A DNA stretch of 56,543 nucleotides from CAJBLF01 sp964545415 (lineage in GTDB: Bacteria; Patescibacteriota; Gracilibacteria; Absconditabacterales; Absconditicoccaceae): contig CAZJFP010000007.1 in NCBI GenBank assembly GCA_964545415.1, forward strand, positions 1-56,543. Direction: 5' to 3'. The translations under genes and the position numbers were made by a program. Position 1 is the stretch's first letter; each line of letters begins with the position of its first letter. The notes under the pieces are model-generated. The model was not told the origin of the DNA, did not search any database, and saw only the letters and a list, made by a program, of their open reading frames with translations. This document shows, one piece after another, positions 42,428 to 53,651 of this stretch.

Positions 42428-42856
42428 TTAAGCGGTTTGAAGCATTTTTTTGAGCTCGATATCGGCATTGATTTTTTCCAATTTCATCAACGCTTTCTCA
42501 ATCTCTTCGATGCTTCATTCGGTCTTGAGTCTTTTGATTTTGTCTTCAAGCGCTTTTTTGTTCTGGAGCAATGCGTTTTCTGAATCTTCAGGAGCTAGCG
42601 TTGCTTCAGCGCTAACTATGCGAACAATCTTTCCATCGATAAACACCATTCCCTTTGAAGTGCTTACAAACATTTCGTTGCCTACTTTGATATGATTCTC
42701 CATAGGCCGGAGCTTGATGATACCAGGTTTGACTGAAGTTACCATAGGAGGATGTCCTTCCATGACTTTCAGGTTTCCTGTCTCTGTCGGGATAGATATC
42801 TTCTCAATTTCTCATTGAAAGATCACTTTCGCTGGTGTTGAGATTTTTAACTTCAT
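42428..42856 (-). CDS. atpC: F1F0 ATP synthase epsilon subunit
   Basis: 142 aa. MKLKISTPAKVIFQGEIEKISIPTETGNLKVMEGHPPMVTSVKPGIIKLRP is the epsilon beta-sandwich signature. C-terminal helices ALLQNKKALEDKIKRLKTEGSIEEIEKALMKLE complete the fold. It couples and inhibits ATPase rotation. No other atp gene is nearby in the window. It stands between a repeat region and ftsZ, and its spacer to ftsZ contains the GATAGATGGATTGG repeat unit. Confidence 0.9.
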
Positions 42857-42995
42857 GCTTTTGTTTAAAGTATAAATCTACCATAAGTATATTCCGGATT
42901 ACTTTCTGCGCAAATTTCTTACTTGTTTGATGTATATTTGACTTGACATTTTTACTATAAGACTGATATAGATGGATTGGATTGATATAGATGGG

Positions 42996-44165
42996 TTAGT
43001 TGGTTTTCTTGTTGAGTGATCTTCTGATGAAAGGAGGTGTTTCGTAATCTTCAGCTGGTTCTTCATTTTCTGCTTTTACAGGCTCTTGGATCGGATCTTT
43101 CTTGATTCCTCTAGTGATAAAGCTTTCTGATTCTCTTCTTGCAGGTATTCCCATGGGTCTTCCAAGAATATCTCTTTGAGGTTGCTTCAATATTTTTTCT
43201 TTACTTTGTTCTTCGAATCCGGTAGCGATGATCGTCACTTTGACTTCATCGTCCATGCTTTCGTCCAAAGTCATTCCCCGGAAGAAGTTTACATCTGGAT
43301 CGATAATTTCCTCCACAACAGCTGCAGCTTCTCTTACTTCTGCAGGAGTCAGATCGTGTCCGCCTGATACCGCGAAGATGATGCTTTTTGCACCGTCTAG
43401 ATTTTCTTCGAGTAATGGATTTTCGATAGCTTTTCTCGCAGCTTCTACTGCTCTCTTTTCTCCTGCTCCGTATCCGATACCGAGCAATGCGTTTCCAGAA
43501 TCTGTCATCACCGCTTTGACATCTGCAAAGTCGATATTGATATCTCCTGGCTTAACGATGAGGTCAGATATTCCTTGTACTCATAAGTAGAGAATCTTGT
43601 CTATCATAGTGAATGCTTGTTTGAAAGTGGTTTTTTTGTCGATAACGGTGAATATTTTGTCATTTGGGATAACAATCAATGTATCTACCGCTTCCTTGAT
43701 CTTTTTGAGTCCTTCTTCAGCGTTTCCTGTTCTTCTATTCCCTTCAAAACTGAATGGCTTGGTTATGATACCAACCGTAAGGATTCCCATGCCTTTTGCG
43801 ATATTTGCAATAACAGGAGCTGCTCCTGTTCCGGTTCCTCCACCCATTCCGCAGGTAATGAATACCATATCGGTATCTTGAAGCATATTTTTGATCTCAG
43901 CTTCGCTCTCTTCAGCTGCTTTTCTTCCTATTTCAGGATTAGCTCCAGCGCCAAGTCCTTTGGTGAGATTGAGTCCTATATTTACTTTTTTTTCTGCTAA
44001 GTTCGTGGCAAGATCTTGTGCGTCTGTATTGATAGCAACAAATCCTACGCCATCCAATCCCTCGGTAATCATTCTATTGAGCGCTTTATTTCCACAACCA
44101 CCTACTCCCAATACTTTGATCTTTGCACCTGGGATAAATTCTGGATTGATTTCGTGAAGTACCAT
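42996..44165 (-). CDS. ftsZ: Cell division protein FtsZ
   Basis: 389 aa. Tubulin-like GTPase that forms the division ring. Seen: VLGVGGCGNKALNRMI, INTDAQDL, tubulin signature CGMGGGTGTGAAPVIA, T7-region DFADVKAVM, and a C-terminal conserved peptide ETPPFIRRSLNKK that binds FtsA. Only one Gly is TGA (LYLGVQG), the rest GGN, a lower TGA share than in most genes here. Directly downstream of ftsA (87 nt, with repeats between). Confidence 0.97.
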
Positions 44166-44169
44166 TTTT

Positions 44170-44250
44170 TAAATGAATTTAGAATGTAAAATGTATAATG
44201 CAGAATTAATGTATTTTTTTATTTCTGAATTCTGACTTTTGAATTCTGAA
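44170..44250. repeat. Composite palindromic repeat between ftsA and ftsZ
   Basis: Left arm: ATGAATTTAGAATGTAAAATGTATAATGCAGAATTAATG. Core: TATTTTTTTATT. Right arm: TCTGAATTCTGACTTTTGAATTCTGAATTT. Same unit family as in nth and at 42190. Could influence the ftsA-ftsZ transcript. Confidence 0.65.
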
Positions 44251-44251
44251 T

Positions 44252-45430
44252 TTAAAACAGGTCTTTGAAGAATGAACCTATTTTCCCGATGAAGTCGATG
44301 TTGAATTTGATTCCTGCTCATCTTCTTCCTTCGGTGTATTTGTTTGATCGTACATAGGTTCAGAGGACGTTGATGAATTGGATGTTTGATGAGATGTCAC
44401 CCAGATTTAATATATTGTCTTTTCCATAGAAGGTAGCTAATTTGAAAACGTCTTTGGATAAGAGATCTAGATCAGGCATTCTCGCTCATCATCAGATAAG
44501 CAATACACCACCTGCCAATCTTCCGTCTCTTTCGATGTTTTTGAGATAATCGTTTATTTTCATGAATATTCGTTCATATCTTGCATTGATGATGTCCGCA
44601 AGCAATAAGCTATCTATAGGACTATCATTGGCTACTCTTTCTTTCTGGACTATTGCTGAACCATGTGTCCTTTTGGTTTCTTCAGCTTCTTTGAGGTCTA
44701 TTTGCATACAGATAGAGATATCTTTGGTGACGTCTTCGCTCCCTACAGGAAGTGTTCCGTATCCCAATGGGTATCCATCTTCGTAGACAACATAACTTGT
44801 CTGATTTTTTCCTATATCTATCAATATTGTTCCCAGATCTTTGTGATCGTAATCCAAAGCCACTTCGCTAGCAGCTATGATATTTGGTACGATATCTACA
44901 ATATTCAATCCTACTTTTTCGAAGGCATCTATGACACCGTTGTAGATATTTTTTGGTATCATGAAGACATCAGCGACTAGTTCGAGTTTTTTTCCTTTCA
45001 TACCGATAGGATCCTTTTCTCTCTTGGTTTCGTCGATCAAGAAGTGGACAGGTACGATTTTTAGTGTCTCATAATTGCTCTTGCTAGAAATCTCTGCAAT
45101 AACTCTGGAAAGATGCTCTATATCTTCTGGACCAATTTCTTCGGTCATGATTCTTTTTTGTTCCACTATCCTATTCACGATCATTTCGGGATGAGAGATT
45201 CCTACAAATACTTCTTCTATATAATCCCCTCACAGTTTTTTGATGAATGATTCTGTAATTTTGTTTATGGTGTTTACGAAATTTTCCGAATCGAGGATTT
45301 TTCCTTTGCGCATACCTTGAGTAGGTTCCATTTGTTTAGCTAAGATGATTTCTTTTCCGTCGTCATTTCCGAAGACTACTCATTTGATGACATCATTCCC
45401 GATATCGAACACTGCTTTGACATCATTCAT
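44252..45430 (-). CDS. ftsA: Cell division protein FtsA
   Basis: 392 aa. Actin-like ATPase that tethers FtsZ to the membrane. Seen: AVFDIGNDVIKGVVFGND, EEVFVGISHPEM, TILIDIGKNQTSYVVYEDG, GSEDVTKDIS, VLLIGGGARMPDLDLL, VLGTYVRSN, and the terminal amphipathic helix GKIGSFFKDLF. Gly of IKGVV and of LLIGGGA (three TGA in a row) use TGA. Operon with ftsZ downstream. Confidence 0.95.
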
Positions 45431-45631
45431 ACCAATTATTGTGTTAGATAGATAAAAATATTGTTGTGTAGTTGTTTATCATGGATGTAGTAATACACCA
45501 ATAAAAAACAAATCTATTTATAATGATTATGATATACGATGGTTATCGGTCATTATCTTATTAAAAATCGTATTGCTAATATATGGTTATCAGAAGAAAA
45601 TACAAGGAAATTTTCCTATAAATACATCAGA

Positions 45632-45660
45632 AAAAACATGGTTTTTATGCCATGTTTCTT
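45632..45660 (-). terminator. Terminator of the nucleotidyltransferase gene
   Basis: AAACATGG-TTTTTAT-GCCATGTTT; on the reverse strand it is followed by TTTTTTCTG. Confidence 0.7.
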
Positions 45661-45676
45661 ATACATTCTCCTGGAG

Positions 45677-46573
45677 CTATTTATTGATCTTCTTTTTGTA
45701 CATCATATAGAGGAGATGGACTTTTTTCCTTATATCCATATGGAATTTGAGCATATTTTTGTTGACGATAATTCCTCGTCATTTTTCTCAAAGCTGTTTA
45801 GTTTTGTAGATAACTATAGGTAATCGGATGGCTTGTATGAGATATTCCATACCTTTTCCGATGATCCCTCCACATAGAAATTCTGTGATTTTTTTGAATG
45901 TGCTTTTGCCTGTTTCTGGTTGTAGTCAAATATCGATACAATGCCTGCCCGGAAAATTCGGCAGCGCGCTTTCCAGCCATTTATTGTGTTTATAGATATT
46001 TCCTGGAATCTCTTGATAGAGAGGGACTAAGTGTGCTAATCGATAGATGAAATAAATATCGTTTTGTGGAAGCATGATATTGTAGAGATTCTGGTGCGTG
46101 CTGGTTACGTAGAAGCTCAGGCAGAATTTTTTCTTTTTGCCTCGGATCACTCCCCTTTTGAGCCCAAAGAGGAAAAACATCACCGCACTTCGGAGTCTTG
46201 CACGCCGCAATGCTCATTTTTTGGTTACGATAAAGATATCGATATCAGAATCCTTCTCCAATGCATTGAAAGTGATTGAATTGCAGAGATAGATGGATTG
46301 GATATATGGTATCGATCTATATAATCGTCTATATTTCTTGATATAAGACAAAAAATCGTCCATATACTCGTTTTTTTTGTGCCAGCTGTACTTTTCTTCA
46401 TCCGGAGGAAATTCTTGCGCTCTCAGGATATCTTCTTGTTTCTTCCATCATTTTTTTTCAAAAAGGAAATAACTATACTGACGTGGGACGTCGTAGTTCA
46501 TGATTTTGTAAAAAACAAGATGTTTGTTGTCTTCCAGGGTATTGGCTAGTGGATGATCATATGTGTCGGCCAT
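45677..46573 (-). CDS. Nucleotidyltransferase-fold protein, 298 aa
   Basis: Polymerase-beta-like nucleotidyltransferase motif NSITFNALEKDSDIDIFIVTKKG (the GS is NS; DxD in DSDID). Upstream part is helical (HPLANTLEDNKHLVFYKIM). C-terminal part includes WLESALPNFPGRHCIDIGLQPETGKSTFK. Substrate unknown; such proteins include minimal nucleotidyltransferases and toxins. An unrelated forward-strand frame at 45539-45823 overlaps its 3' end but shows no coding support. Confidence 0.8.
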
Positions 46574-46651
46574 ATACTATATATATAGTAAAGTGATGAT
46601 AGTATAGAGAATAGTCCAAAAATTTCCACTATTTTTATGTTCATAATTTTT

Positions 46652-47260
46652 TTAGTTGTCTCGTTCAAGGCAATCATTACCCGTGAAACTGAGGCATATC
46701 TGTTTTTTGATGCTTATCGTCCTGGTGTCTGTCTCGAAGCGAGCTAGTTTCTTGCATGTAGTCTGCTGCAGATCACATTGTCGGAAGATAGTTTCTCCTG
46801 TACTGACTGAAGATGCTCAGGTAAGCGAGAATAACTGTTGATTCTCGTTTTTTTGCAATCATTTGTTGATGACTATTTTGTAGCTATTCCCGCTCATTGC
46901 CAAGAGATATTCTTTGTCTCTGCAATAATCGATAGCGTTCCCTGTCATAGGGATGGTTTTGTATGTTTCATAGAGATTACCTGACTGTTCGTATCCTATG
47001 GTTATGCACTGTTCCATAGGAGCAAAATCTATGAAATATTTTTTCGGAAAAATCTGTATTCATGAAATAGTCAGTGCTTTGCTGCTGATCGCCGCATGCA
47101 AAAAATTATTAACCTCTCCGTAGATGGTTTCTATACATGCTTCTGCATAGAGCAGATCCTTGTTCTTTACTTGGAATGCTGATCTGAATGTTACGAACAA
47201 AATACCTACGATCATAATGACAATGAGCATTTCTAGAAAGCTGAACCCTCTTTTTTTCAT
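46652..47260 (-). CDS. Type IV pseudopilin-like protein
   Basis: 202 aa. Class III signal: MKKRG then FSFLEMLIVIMIVGILFV with Glu at position +5 after the Gly, as in prepilins cut by PilD. The globular part has several Cys (EACIET, EQCITIG, DYCRD, RQCDLQQTTCKKL). Likely assembled by the PilB/PilC machinery at 31878-34409 (inference). Four TGA-glycines. Single gene followed by the NTase gene on the same strand. Confidence 0.9.
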
Positions 47261-47269
47261 AAAAATTAA

Positions 47270-47420
47270 TAATTAAGAATGAAAAATGAATAATGAAAAA
47301 TGAATAATGAAAAATGAATAATGATGGTACTGTTTTTTTATCTACTATTGTAGATATACAATAGTCTGTCAAAAAAACAAGTCCTACATTATTCATTATC
47401 AATTATTTACTATTCATTAT
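47270..47420. repeat. Composite palindromic repeat (GAATAATGAAAAAT type, inverted core)
   Basis: Arms: AATAATTAAGAATGAAAAATGAATAATG on the left and ATTATTCATTATCAATTATTTAC on the right. The core contains CTACTATTGTAGATATACAATAGTC, the inverse of the core near 35350 and 53920. Lies between dnaN and the pseudopilin gene. Confidence 0.72.
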
Positions 47421-47424
47421 TTTT

Positions 47425-48558
47425 TTATGAATTTATGAGCGGTCTTACTACGTATCTATAATTATTTTCCTCCTTATCCATGAGGATCAATGGTTTCTGA
47501 TTATCTATGACATTGAAGACCAATTCATCTCCTTTGATGATTTTGATAAAATCCGTGATATATTTTCCATTGATTCAGAATGTCACTTGCGGTCATTCAA
47601 CGATAGCTGGTATGTTTGTCGTACCTGCTCCTTTATCTGTCTTTCCTGATGAGATAATGACGCTGTCTTTGGTGGTTTCTATCTGAATATAATTGTTGAT
47701 ATCCCTTGTCAGGATTCCTATTTTCCTGATGGCTTTTTCACAGAGGTTCTTGTCGACCAAGATCTTGGTGTTGAAATTTCTTGGCATGATTTCTTCTCTA
47801 TCGTATTCAGGAAAATTACCTTGGATCAAGAGTGAAGTAGCCAATATTTTCATATCTTTTACTTGTACTTGGAATGCAATGAGGTTCTCTGAATATTTCA
47901 CCGTAATGCTCTCGGTCTCGTTGTTCATAGCATATTCTGAGATTTTCTGGATATCAGTCATCGTTATTTTTGGTACGATAAGCGCAAAATCGTTTTCTTT
48001 TATATTGGATTGTGCTTTGAATTCTGATAATCTAAATGAATCTGTACCCACGAAAATAAGGTTATCTTCTTTTGCTTTGAGAAGTACTCCAGTAAGTACA
48101 GGACTGAAGTTTTTTTCTGTTACGGCATATTCTACTTTTGCTACGCCATCAGCGAACAATTGTGTTTCTACATCCATAGTATTCTCGTTTGGAACCTCAG
48201 GCAGTGCGACATATTCGCTAGCTGCGATACCGTTGATATCAAAGGTATCCTTGGCTGATTTTAAAGTCATGATCTGAGTTTTTTGATCAACGCTAAGTTC
48301 TATCTCTTTTTCTTCGATCGCTTTGATGATGTCGGAAAACATTCTTGCGTTTACGGTGATAGCGCCTTCTATCGTCACTTTGCATGGCATCTCTATCTCG
48401 ATGTATTTTTCCATATCAGTCGCTCTCAAGAGCAATGAATCGATCGATGCCTTGAAATAGAAATTCTGCAGAATAGGCAATGTCGCATTCTTGGAAACGA
48501 ATCTCAATCCGAGATCAATGATCTCCATAAGTTTAGCTGTTTCGATAGTGATTTTCAT
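47425..48558 (-). CDS. dnaN: DNA polymerase III beta clamp
   Basis: 377 aa, normal length. Three clamp domains: MKITIETAKLMEIIDLGLRFVSKNATLPIL; middle VEYAVTEKNFSPVLTGVLLKA; third with LIQGNFPEYDREEIMPRNF, FGINGKYITDFIKII and the terminal LILMDKEENNYRYVVRPLI. Two TGA-glycines near the C-terminus. Functions with DnaB (8821). No dnaA or oriC was found in the window. Confidence 0.95.
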
Positions 48559-48571
48559 GACTCTTTGACTA

Positions 48572-48655
48572 AAAGACTAAAAAGATAGATGGGATAGGTT
48601 GATTGGACGGGATAGATTTCTATTCTATCTATTCTGTCTGATCCGTCCTTTTTAT
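48572..48655. repeat. Composite palindromic repeat (GATAGATGGGATAGGTTG type)
   Basis: Left arm GATAGATGGGATAGGTTGATTGGACGGGATAGA, right arm TCTATCTATTCTGTCTGATCCGTCC. Sits between uppS and dnaN. Confidence 0.6.
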
Positions 48656-49353
48656 TTTCCGTAGTTACGTAAGTCTGCCATAGTATCAAATCGTGCCAAT
48701 GCTTTTTCGTATTCTGACGTATCGAATTCCGGACATTTTTTTGCGGTGAAATACAATTCCGCATATCCTATCCATCGTGACATGAACCCTGAAGTTCTCT
48801 GTGCTTGGTCGCCTTTTGTCCTGATGACGAGTTCGATAGGCGGTACGTTTCCGAGATCCAAAGCGTTTGAGATATCGTCTTCCGTGATAGTAGTCAGATC
48901 TTTCCCTTCTTTTGCAAGGTGTTTGATACCTCTCACAATTTCATCTCTGCCTCCATAATTGATAGCGAAGATGAAGTATCTATCAGAATCATAGGTATTC
49001 CTTTTTTGCTTAGCTAAGAGATAGTCTCTAAAATCATCAGTGATTCCGTTAAGATCTCCTATAGGTTTGAAGTTGATCTTGTGCTCTTTCATGAATTCGT
49101 CGAGATCCTCTTCTACAATTTTGTACATAGTCATGAGAAAATCAAATTCTTCTTTCGGCCTTTTCTTTGCGTTTTCGGTGCTGAGTCCTCGTAAGGTAAA
49201 TACTTTCACATCAGTATTGGTAAAGGTATATTGTATGAGTTCCACTGCTTTTTCGTAGGATATCATATATGCTTCCATCGCCGTTTTTCCGTTCTCTTTT
49301 CCTCGTGTCCTATTTCCGTCAGGCACAATAGCAACGTGTTTCGGATAGTTCAT
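48652..49353 (-). CDS. uppS: Undecaprenyl diphosphate synthase family (cis-prenyltransferase)
   Basis: 233 aa. Makes the C55 lipid carrier of peptidoglycan. Seen: PKHVAIVPDGNRTRG (usually MDGNGRWA, so the substrate loop is altered), ENAKKRP, INYGGRDEIV, and the catalytic C-terminal IRTKGDQAQRTSGFMSRWIGYAELYF. The ATG at 49353 (NYPKHVAI) is preferred over 49440, which adds a weak N-terminal extension. No TGA codons. Confidence 0.88.
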   Translation of the reverse strand: MNYPKHVAIVPDGNRTRGKENGKTAMEAYMISYEKAVELIQYTFTNTDVKVFTLRGLSTENAKKRPKEEFDFLMTMYKIVEEDLDEFMKEHKINFKPIGDLNGITDDFRDYLLAKQKRNTYDSDRYFIFAINYGGRDEIVRGIKHLAKEGKDLTTITEDDISNALDLGNVPPIELVIRTKGDQAQRTSGFMSRWIGYAELYFTAKKCPEFDTSEYEKALARFDTMADLRNYGK

Positions 49354-49454
49354 GAATAATGATAGGTAAGAATCAAAAATAACAAAAAAATATTCCATAG
49401 AATTGTAGTGTATTGATATGAATTTATCGAGAATATTCAAGTGAAATAGATGGA

Positions 49455-50939
49455 TTAGAGAATCTCCCCATAAAGCTTGAATGGTGCAGCTTTTGTTATC
49501 TTTATTTGGGCAAACTCCCCTGTTTTAGCTTTAAGCTTTAAGCTTCAAACTTTAAGCTGTGCTATAATTTGTTTCATATTGTCCGTATATCACTCGATTG
49601 CTGAAATGTTTCCATTTTTCAATGTTTCAATCTTATTGATAATTATTGTCCTGATATTCCCAATTTCCTTCTTGTTGTTCTTCAGAGAAATGTCTGTCAG
49701 GACGTTGTTTAATCTGTTCCGTCTGTCTCGTTTCACTGTGCGCGGAACGTCGTCAGGATACTTCTTTGCAGCCAAGGTTCCTGGTCTCTGCGAATAGATT
49801 CCGATATAGATCATATCGAATTTCCCGTATTTGACCAAGGATAACGTCTTCTTGAAATCCGCTTCCGTCTCTCCAGGAAATCCCACGATAATATCGGTTG
49901 TGATGCTGATATCTCTTTTTAAATTCCTGATGTTGTCTATAAATTCCTTCGTCTGTTTGACGCTATATCCTCTGAACATTTTTTTCAAAACACTATCTGA
50001 TCCGGATTGTAACGGCATATGGATATGCGAACAAAGCTTCTCTTCCTTTTCATGTAATACTAATAATTCTTTGCTGTAATAGGTAGGATACGGTGATGTG
50101 TATCTCAGCCGTTTCAGTCATTTGAGTTTCAGAATTTCTTTGACTATCTGCACGAATTCCGGATGTTTATTTACGATTTGCCCCAATAATACGATCTCTT
50201 GCGCTCCGTTCTTGAGATGATTTTTTGCTTCCTCTACTATCTGTTTCACCGGGAAATATCTTTCCAATCCTCTGGCATATGGCACGATACAATATGCGCA
50301 AAATTGGTTGCAGCCTGTAGAAATAGGAACATACGCCGTTGTTGTGTGAGTATTCATCGAGGTCGGAAATCAGTCAGGAAGTATCTTTTCATATTCATTG
50401 ATGAGTTCTTTATCGTATTGTATTTTGTATCCAAGTTTCTTGAGTATCAATGGCAAAAATCCGGTATCATCGATCCTTCGCATCAGCTCTATATTTTTTC
50501 GTTTCTGGGTAAGCTTATGGAAAAGCGGATTGAAAGCGTTATTTACGGGAATGGAGGTAGAAGGTGAAAGGTGGAAAGTAGAAGGTTTGTTGATTTCGTC
50601 GGTGGTGAGTCAAATGACTTCAGGATTTTTTGTAGTTATAGGTCATAAAAAATTCCCTACCTTCATCATTCATCATTCATTATTCATCTTTCATTGTCTT
50701 AATACATGCTGTATCATACATCCGGTAATCCATACCTTTTGATTCGGTTTGAGCGTTTTGAGTTTTCCGGTAATCTTATCTTCGGCTTTTTGTCTCACAG
50801 AACAGGTATCGAAAATAACGATATCAGCATCTTCTATCTTTTCTGTATATAAAAATCAGCAATGATGAAGCATCGCTCTGATCCTTGCACTGTCTGCATA
50901 ATTCATCTGGCATCCAAAAATAAGGATATGGAATTTCAT
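49455..50939 (-). CDS. miaB: tRNA methylthiotransferase MiaB-like, with repeat-derived insertions
   Basis: 494 aa. Adds a methylthio group to modified A37 of tRNA. UPF0004 cysteines at 10, 46 and 74; radical SAM motif CNQFCAYC (210, 214, 217) with VPYARGLE; DIIVGFPGE; C-terminal TRAM domain. Three stretches match intergenic repeat units: residues 82-93 (KMNNEGGMMKV, GATGAAT type), about 119-129 (STFHLSPSTS, GGTAGAAGG type) and about 461-473 (QLKVGSLKLKA, AAGCTTTAAG type). A long non-conserved region (100-195) separates the first two domains. MiaB is favoured over MtaB by the C-x-x-x-C-x-x-C context VPISTGC. Confidence 0.9.
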
Positions 50940-51088
50940 GGTTCTCTACAATTTCAGACTAAACGGACTTTATCGTAGCGATTTGGTATTTGTAGTCAAT
51001 ATTAAGTAAAAAAGTATTGTATTTTTTGTGAAAAAGAGTATAGGTATAGCCCCAAACAAAAAAACATTCAACAAAAAACACCAACAAC

Positions 51089-51430
51089 ATGATGAAGCAA
51101 ATTATCTGCATTGATGCGGACAAGTATCCTCACTTGCATGACTTGTATCAGATTGTTTCTGAAGCGATCAATCAAGCCATTCCAACCATTCCAAAAGATG
51201 CTCTTTCTCCTCTTTCTCATGATGGAGTCATGAAACGTGTAGAAGAAGGCGTATTAAATTTCAAGGAAATGGAAGATGATATGAAAATCTTTCAGTCTAA
51301 ATTCTTTCATTACTATTCTGAGGATCTGAAAGAAACTATTATCCAGCGTTCTGGAAACAGGATTGCTGTGTTCTCGGAAGAAGTACTTATTACTGCTTCT
51401 GCTACGGTTCCTGTCTCCTCTGAAAAATAA
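51089..51430 (+). CDS. Hypothetical protein, 113 aa
   Basis: MMKQIICIDADKYPHLHDLY then helical, with KRVEEGVLNFKEMEDDMKIFQ. No membrane segment and no TGA. Flanked by a 149-nt upstream gap and a strong terminator, so an independent transcript. Not recognised. Confidence 0.75.
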   Translation: MMKQIICIDADKYPHLHDLYQIVSEAINQAIPTIPKDALSPLSHDGVMKRVEEGVLNFKEMEDDMKIFQSKFFHYYSEDLKETIIQRSGNRIAVFSEEVLITASATVPVSSEK

Positions 51431-51449
51431 TCAGTATAACTGATCTTAT

Positions 51450-51482
51450 CTAGCTGCGTACAATCTACGCAGCTTTTTTTGT
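51450..51482 (+). terminator. Rho-independent terminator
   Basis: AGCTGCGTA-CAATC-TACGCAGC followed by eight T. Confidence 0.92.
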
Positions 51483-51505
51483 TTGCATACGGATTCGTTT
51501 TGTCT

Positions 51506-52528
51506 ATGCTCTTTTGTGTTTATATTTTTTTTGTTCTTATGATTGCGGTGATTTTTGTGATGGTGCTTCTTCTGCTTATTCCCTTCTTTTTTCCTGGATA
51601 TTATATCACAGAATTGATGATGAGCTTTTTGCCGTATCTTGTAGGTATAGTCGGCGTATTCCTTCTCATAAGTTTCGTGCAATTAAAAAAGAAGATGAAG
51701 CCTGGATATCCTCACGTGGCACAACGTTATTTTCGAGGGATTTCGTTTTTGGTGTTCTGTGGATTGTTTTTTGTCTGGAGTAAGCAATTCAATCATTTCT
51801 ATACTACAGAAACATTTACTGGTCAACAAACAACCTGATCATTGACGGTGTTTTTTGCCAATATCCACAAGGACAATACCAACTATGAGGCGATAGAAAA
51901 AACCATCACTGACACTGATCCCGATGTATTGATGTTTGTTGAATTCGCTGATCACCATTACGATCATCTCAAAACGTTTCTCCAAAAAACATATCCGTAT
52001 ACCAACAATATCAGCCGGTCCAAAACTTTTGTCTGAAATATGGTGTTCAGCAAATATCCTATCAACAACAAAGCAGATGATTTCCCTCAGGGAGCTTGGA
52101 GATATGGATATTTTTCTCTCGTCCATCAGAACCAAGAATGGTATTTTTATCTTGTCCATACGAGTTCTCCTGATAGCTATGATCATTTTGTTATGAGGAA
52201 TGAACAATTGCGTACCTTTGTGCAGGATTTCCAAAAACACGAATCTGATAGGAAACACGAAAATATTTTTGTTGTAGGTGATTTTAATATCACACCGTGG
52301 TCCTTCGATTACCCTATTCTTGCGTCAGCGTTTTCTGGTAAACTGACCAATGTCACTAGCCGTATTCCTTTTCTCTTTACGCGAAAGCTAAAGGAACTGC
52401 CTCTGTTTTTTGCTCATATCGACCATCTGCGAGTAACTCCTTCCTTGGACGTTTCCTCACTCACGCCTATTACTATTCCTTGATCAGATCATAAAGGATT
52501 CTTAACTACCCTGCAGCGTAAAGAATAA
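51506..52528 (+). CDS. Membrane EEP (endonuclease/exonuclease/phosphatase)-family protein
   Basis: 340 aa. Three N-terminal membrane helices (about 2-30, 42-62, 82-96), then an EEP domain: TVFFANIHKDNTNYEAIEKTI, LMFVEFADHHY (metal Glu), HTSSP, VVGDFNITPWS (Asp/Asn), and SDHKGFLTTL (final Asp-His). It faces outside the cell by topology (inference), as in EEP membrane proteins acting on lipids or nucleotides. The upstream TTG at 51479 lies in the terminator and is unlikely as start. Confidence 0.88.
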
Positions 52529-52599
52529 GCATAAAAATTTGCAAATTTTCCAAAAAACCGTATACTTGAGTGTGATTTATATTGTTTCTTATCCAAACA

Positions 52600-53496
52600 A
52601 TGGTAAACAAAAAAGAAAAACCCACAGAAGATTCTTCTCTCTGATCCATCAAAAAGGATTTTTTCTTCGAAATGGAAGAAGGCGATCCCAAGGAAGATCC
52701 CAAGAGAGAAATCAAAAAACCTGCATGCTTATTCAGTACGGATTCTCTTTCGTGATATGGTTTGGATCTCGTATTTGATCTCGTCAAAGAAGCCGGTTTC
52801 GACGGACTTGATCTTGCTATACGAAAAAACTTCGATTCATGGAAGATCGATTACGTCAAAAAGCTTTCAGACAAATATGAACTTCCCGTCAAAGTCATTC
52901 AGACATCTGACAATCTCAATGATAAGGAAATAAACAGAGCTATAGATCTTTGTTATGAACTCGGCGCTGATACTATCGCCATCAACGCGCCTACATTTTT
53001 CAATTTCAAGGCATTCAATTTTATCGCAGACAATATTTTGAGACGGAGAAAGGAAAATAAAAGCATCCATTTTACCATCATCAATCCCGAAGATTCCAGC
53101 GTATTCGCTTTGCCTATACCAAAATACCGTTTCAGCAATATGGTCGAAATCGTCAAAAAATATCTTTGTTATATCGGATTGGATATTTCCAATATCGATT
53201 CTGACTCATTTGAAAGCGATTTTATGAGGAAGATGAAGGATTTTCTTCCGTATCTTTCTGTCATCTATTTCTCTGATAAGACGAGAGTGGGAGAAGGACA
53301 TATCCTTCCTGGTGAAGGAGTCTTGAAGTTGCCTACTTTCCTCAAGAAGCTCAAAGAATATGGATACAATCGCTACATCAGCACCAAGATAAAAATAGCT
53401 AAATGAGATCTCGCAGATTCTGACAAAGTTAAGATCATTCTCAATAAAGCGAGAAAATATCTTCAGGAAAATTATGAAGAAGTAGAATTGGATTAA
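52600..53496 (+). CDS. TIM-barrel (xylose isomerase / AP endonuclease 2 superfamily) protein
   Basis: 298 aa. First 43 residues are charged and probably disordered (EKPTEDSSL, EMEEGDPKEDPKR). The barrel starts CLFSTDSLSGYGLDLVFDLVKEAGFDGLDLAI, continues KLSDKYELPVKVIQTSD, DLCYELGADTIAINAPTFFNF, IHFTIINPED, CYIGLDISNID, VIYFSDKTRVGEGHILPGEG, the layout of sugar-phosphate isomerase/epimerase-like proteins. Several metal-ligand positions are unclear, so activity is unknown. Confidence 0.78.
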
Positions 53497-53502
53497 TGAT
53501 CT

Positions 53503-53577
53503 GTCATTGCGAGGAATGTAATGACGAAGCAATCTTTCAAAAGATATAGAGATTGCTTCATTTCATTCGCAATGACT
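53503..53577. repeat. GTCATTGCGAGGAATG palindromic element
   Basis: GTCATTGCGAGGAATGTAATGACGAAGCAATCT ... AGATTGCTTCATTTCATTCGCAATGAC forms an almost complete inverted repeat with a 12-nt loop. Half-units of it recur at 36470 and 36800-37080. Confidence 0.75.
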
Positions 53578-53589
53578 CACCATATCTAT

Positions 53590-53618
53590 AGAGGCGATGA
53601 ATAATCGCCTTTTTTTGT
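53590..53618 (+). terminator. Terminator after the TIM-barrel gene
   Basis: AGGCGAT-GAATA-ATCGCCT followed by seven T. Confidence 0.88.
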
Positions 53619-53619
53619 T

Positions 53620-53648
53620 ATAAAAAAGGGCGGATACTATCCGCCCCT
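53620..53648 (-). terminator. Terminator of the 53652 gene
   Basis: GGGCGGATACTATCCGCCC; on the reverse strand the stem is followed by TTTTTTAT. Confidence 0.8.
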
Positions 53649-53651
53649 ACA

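Noticed and set aside
45539..45823. 94-aa forward-strand ORF overlapping the 3' end of the nucleotidyltransferase gene
   Set aside because: It is the shadow of the reverse-strand gene at 45677-46573, which has clear family motifs and a terminator; the forward frame has no motif.
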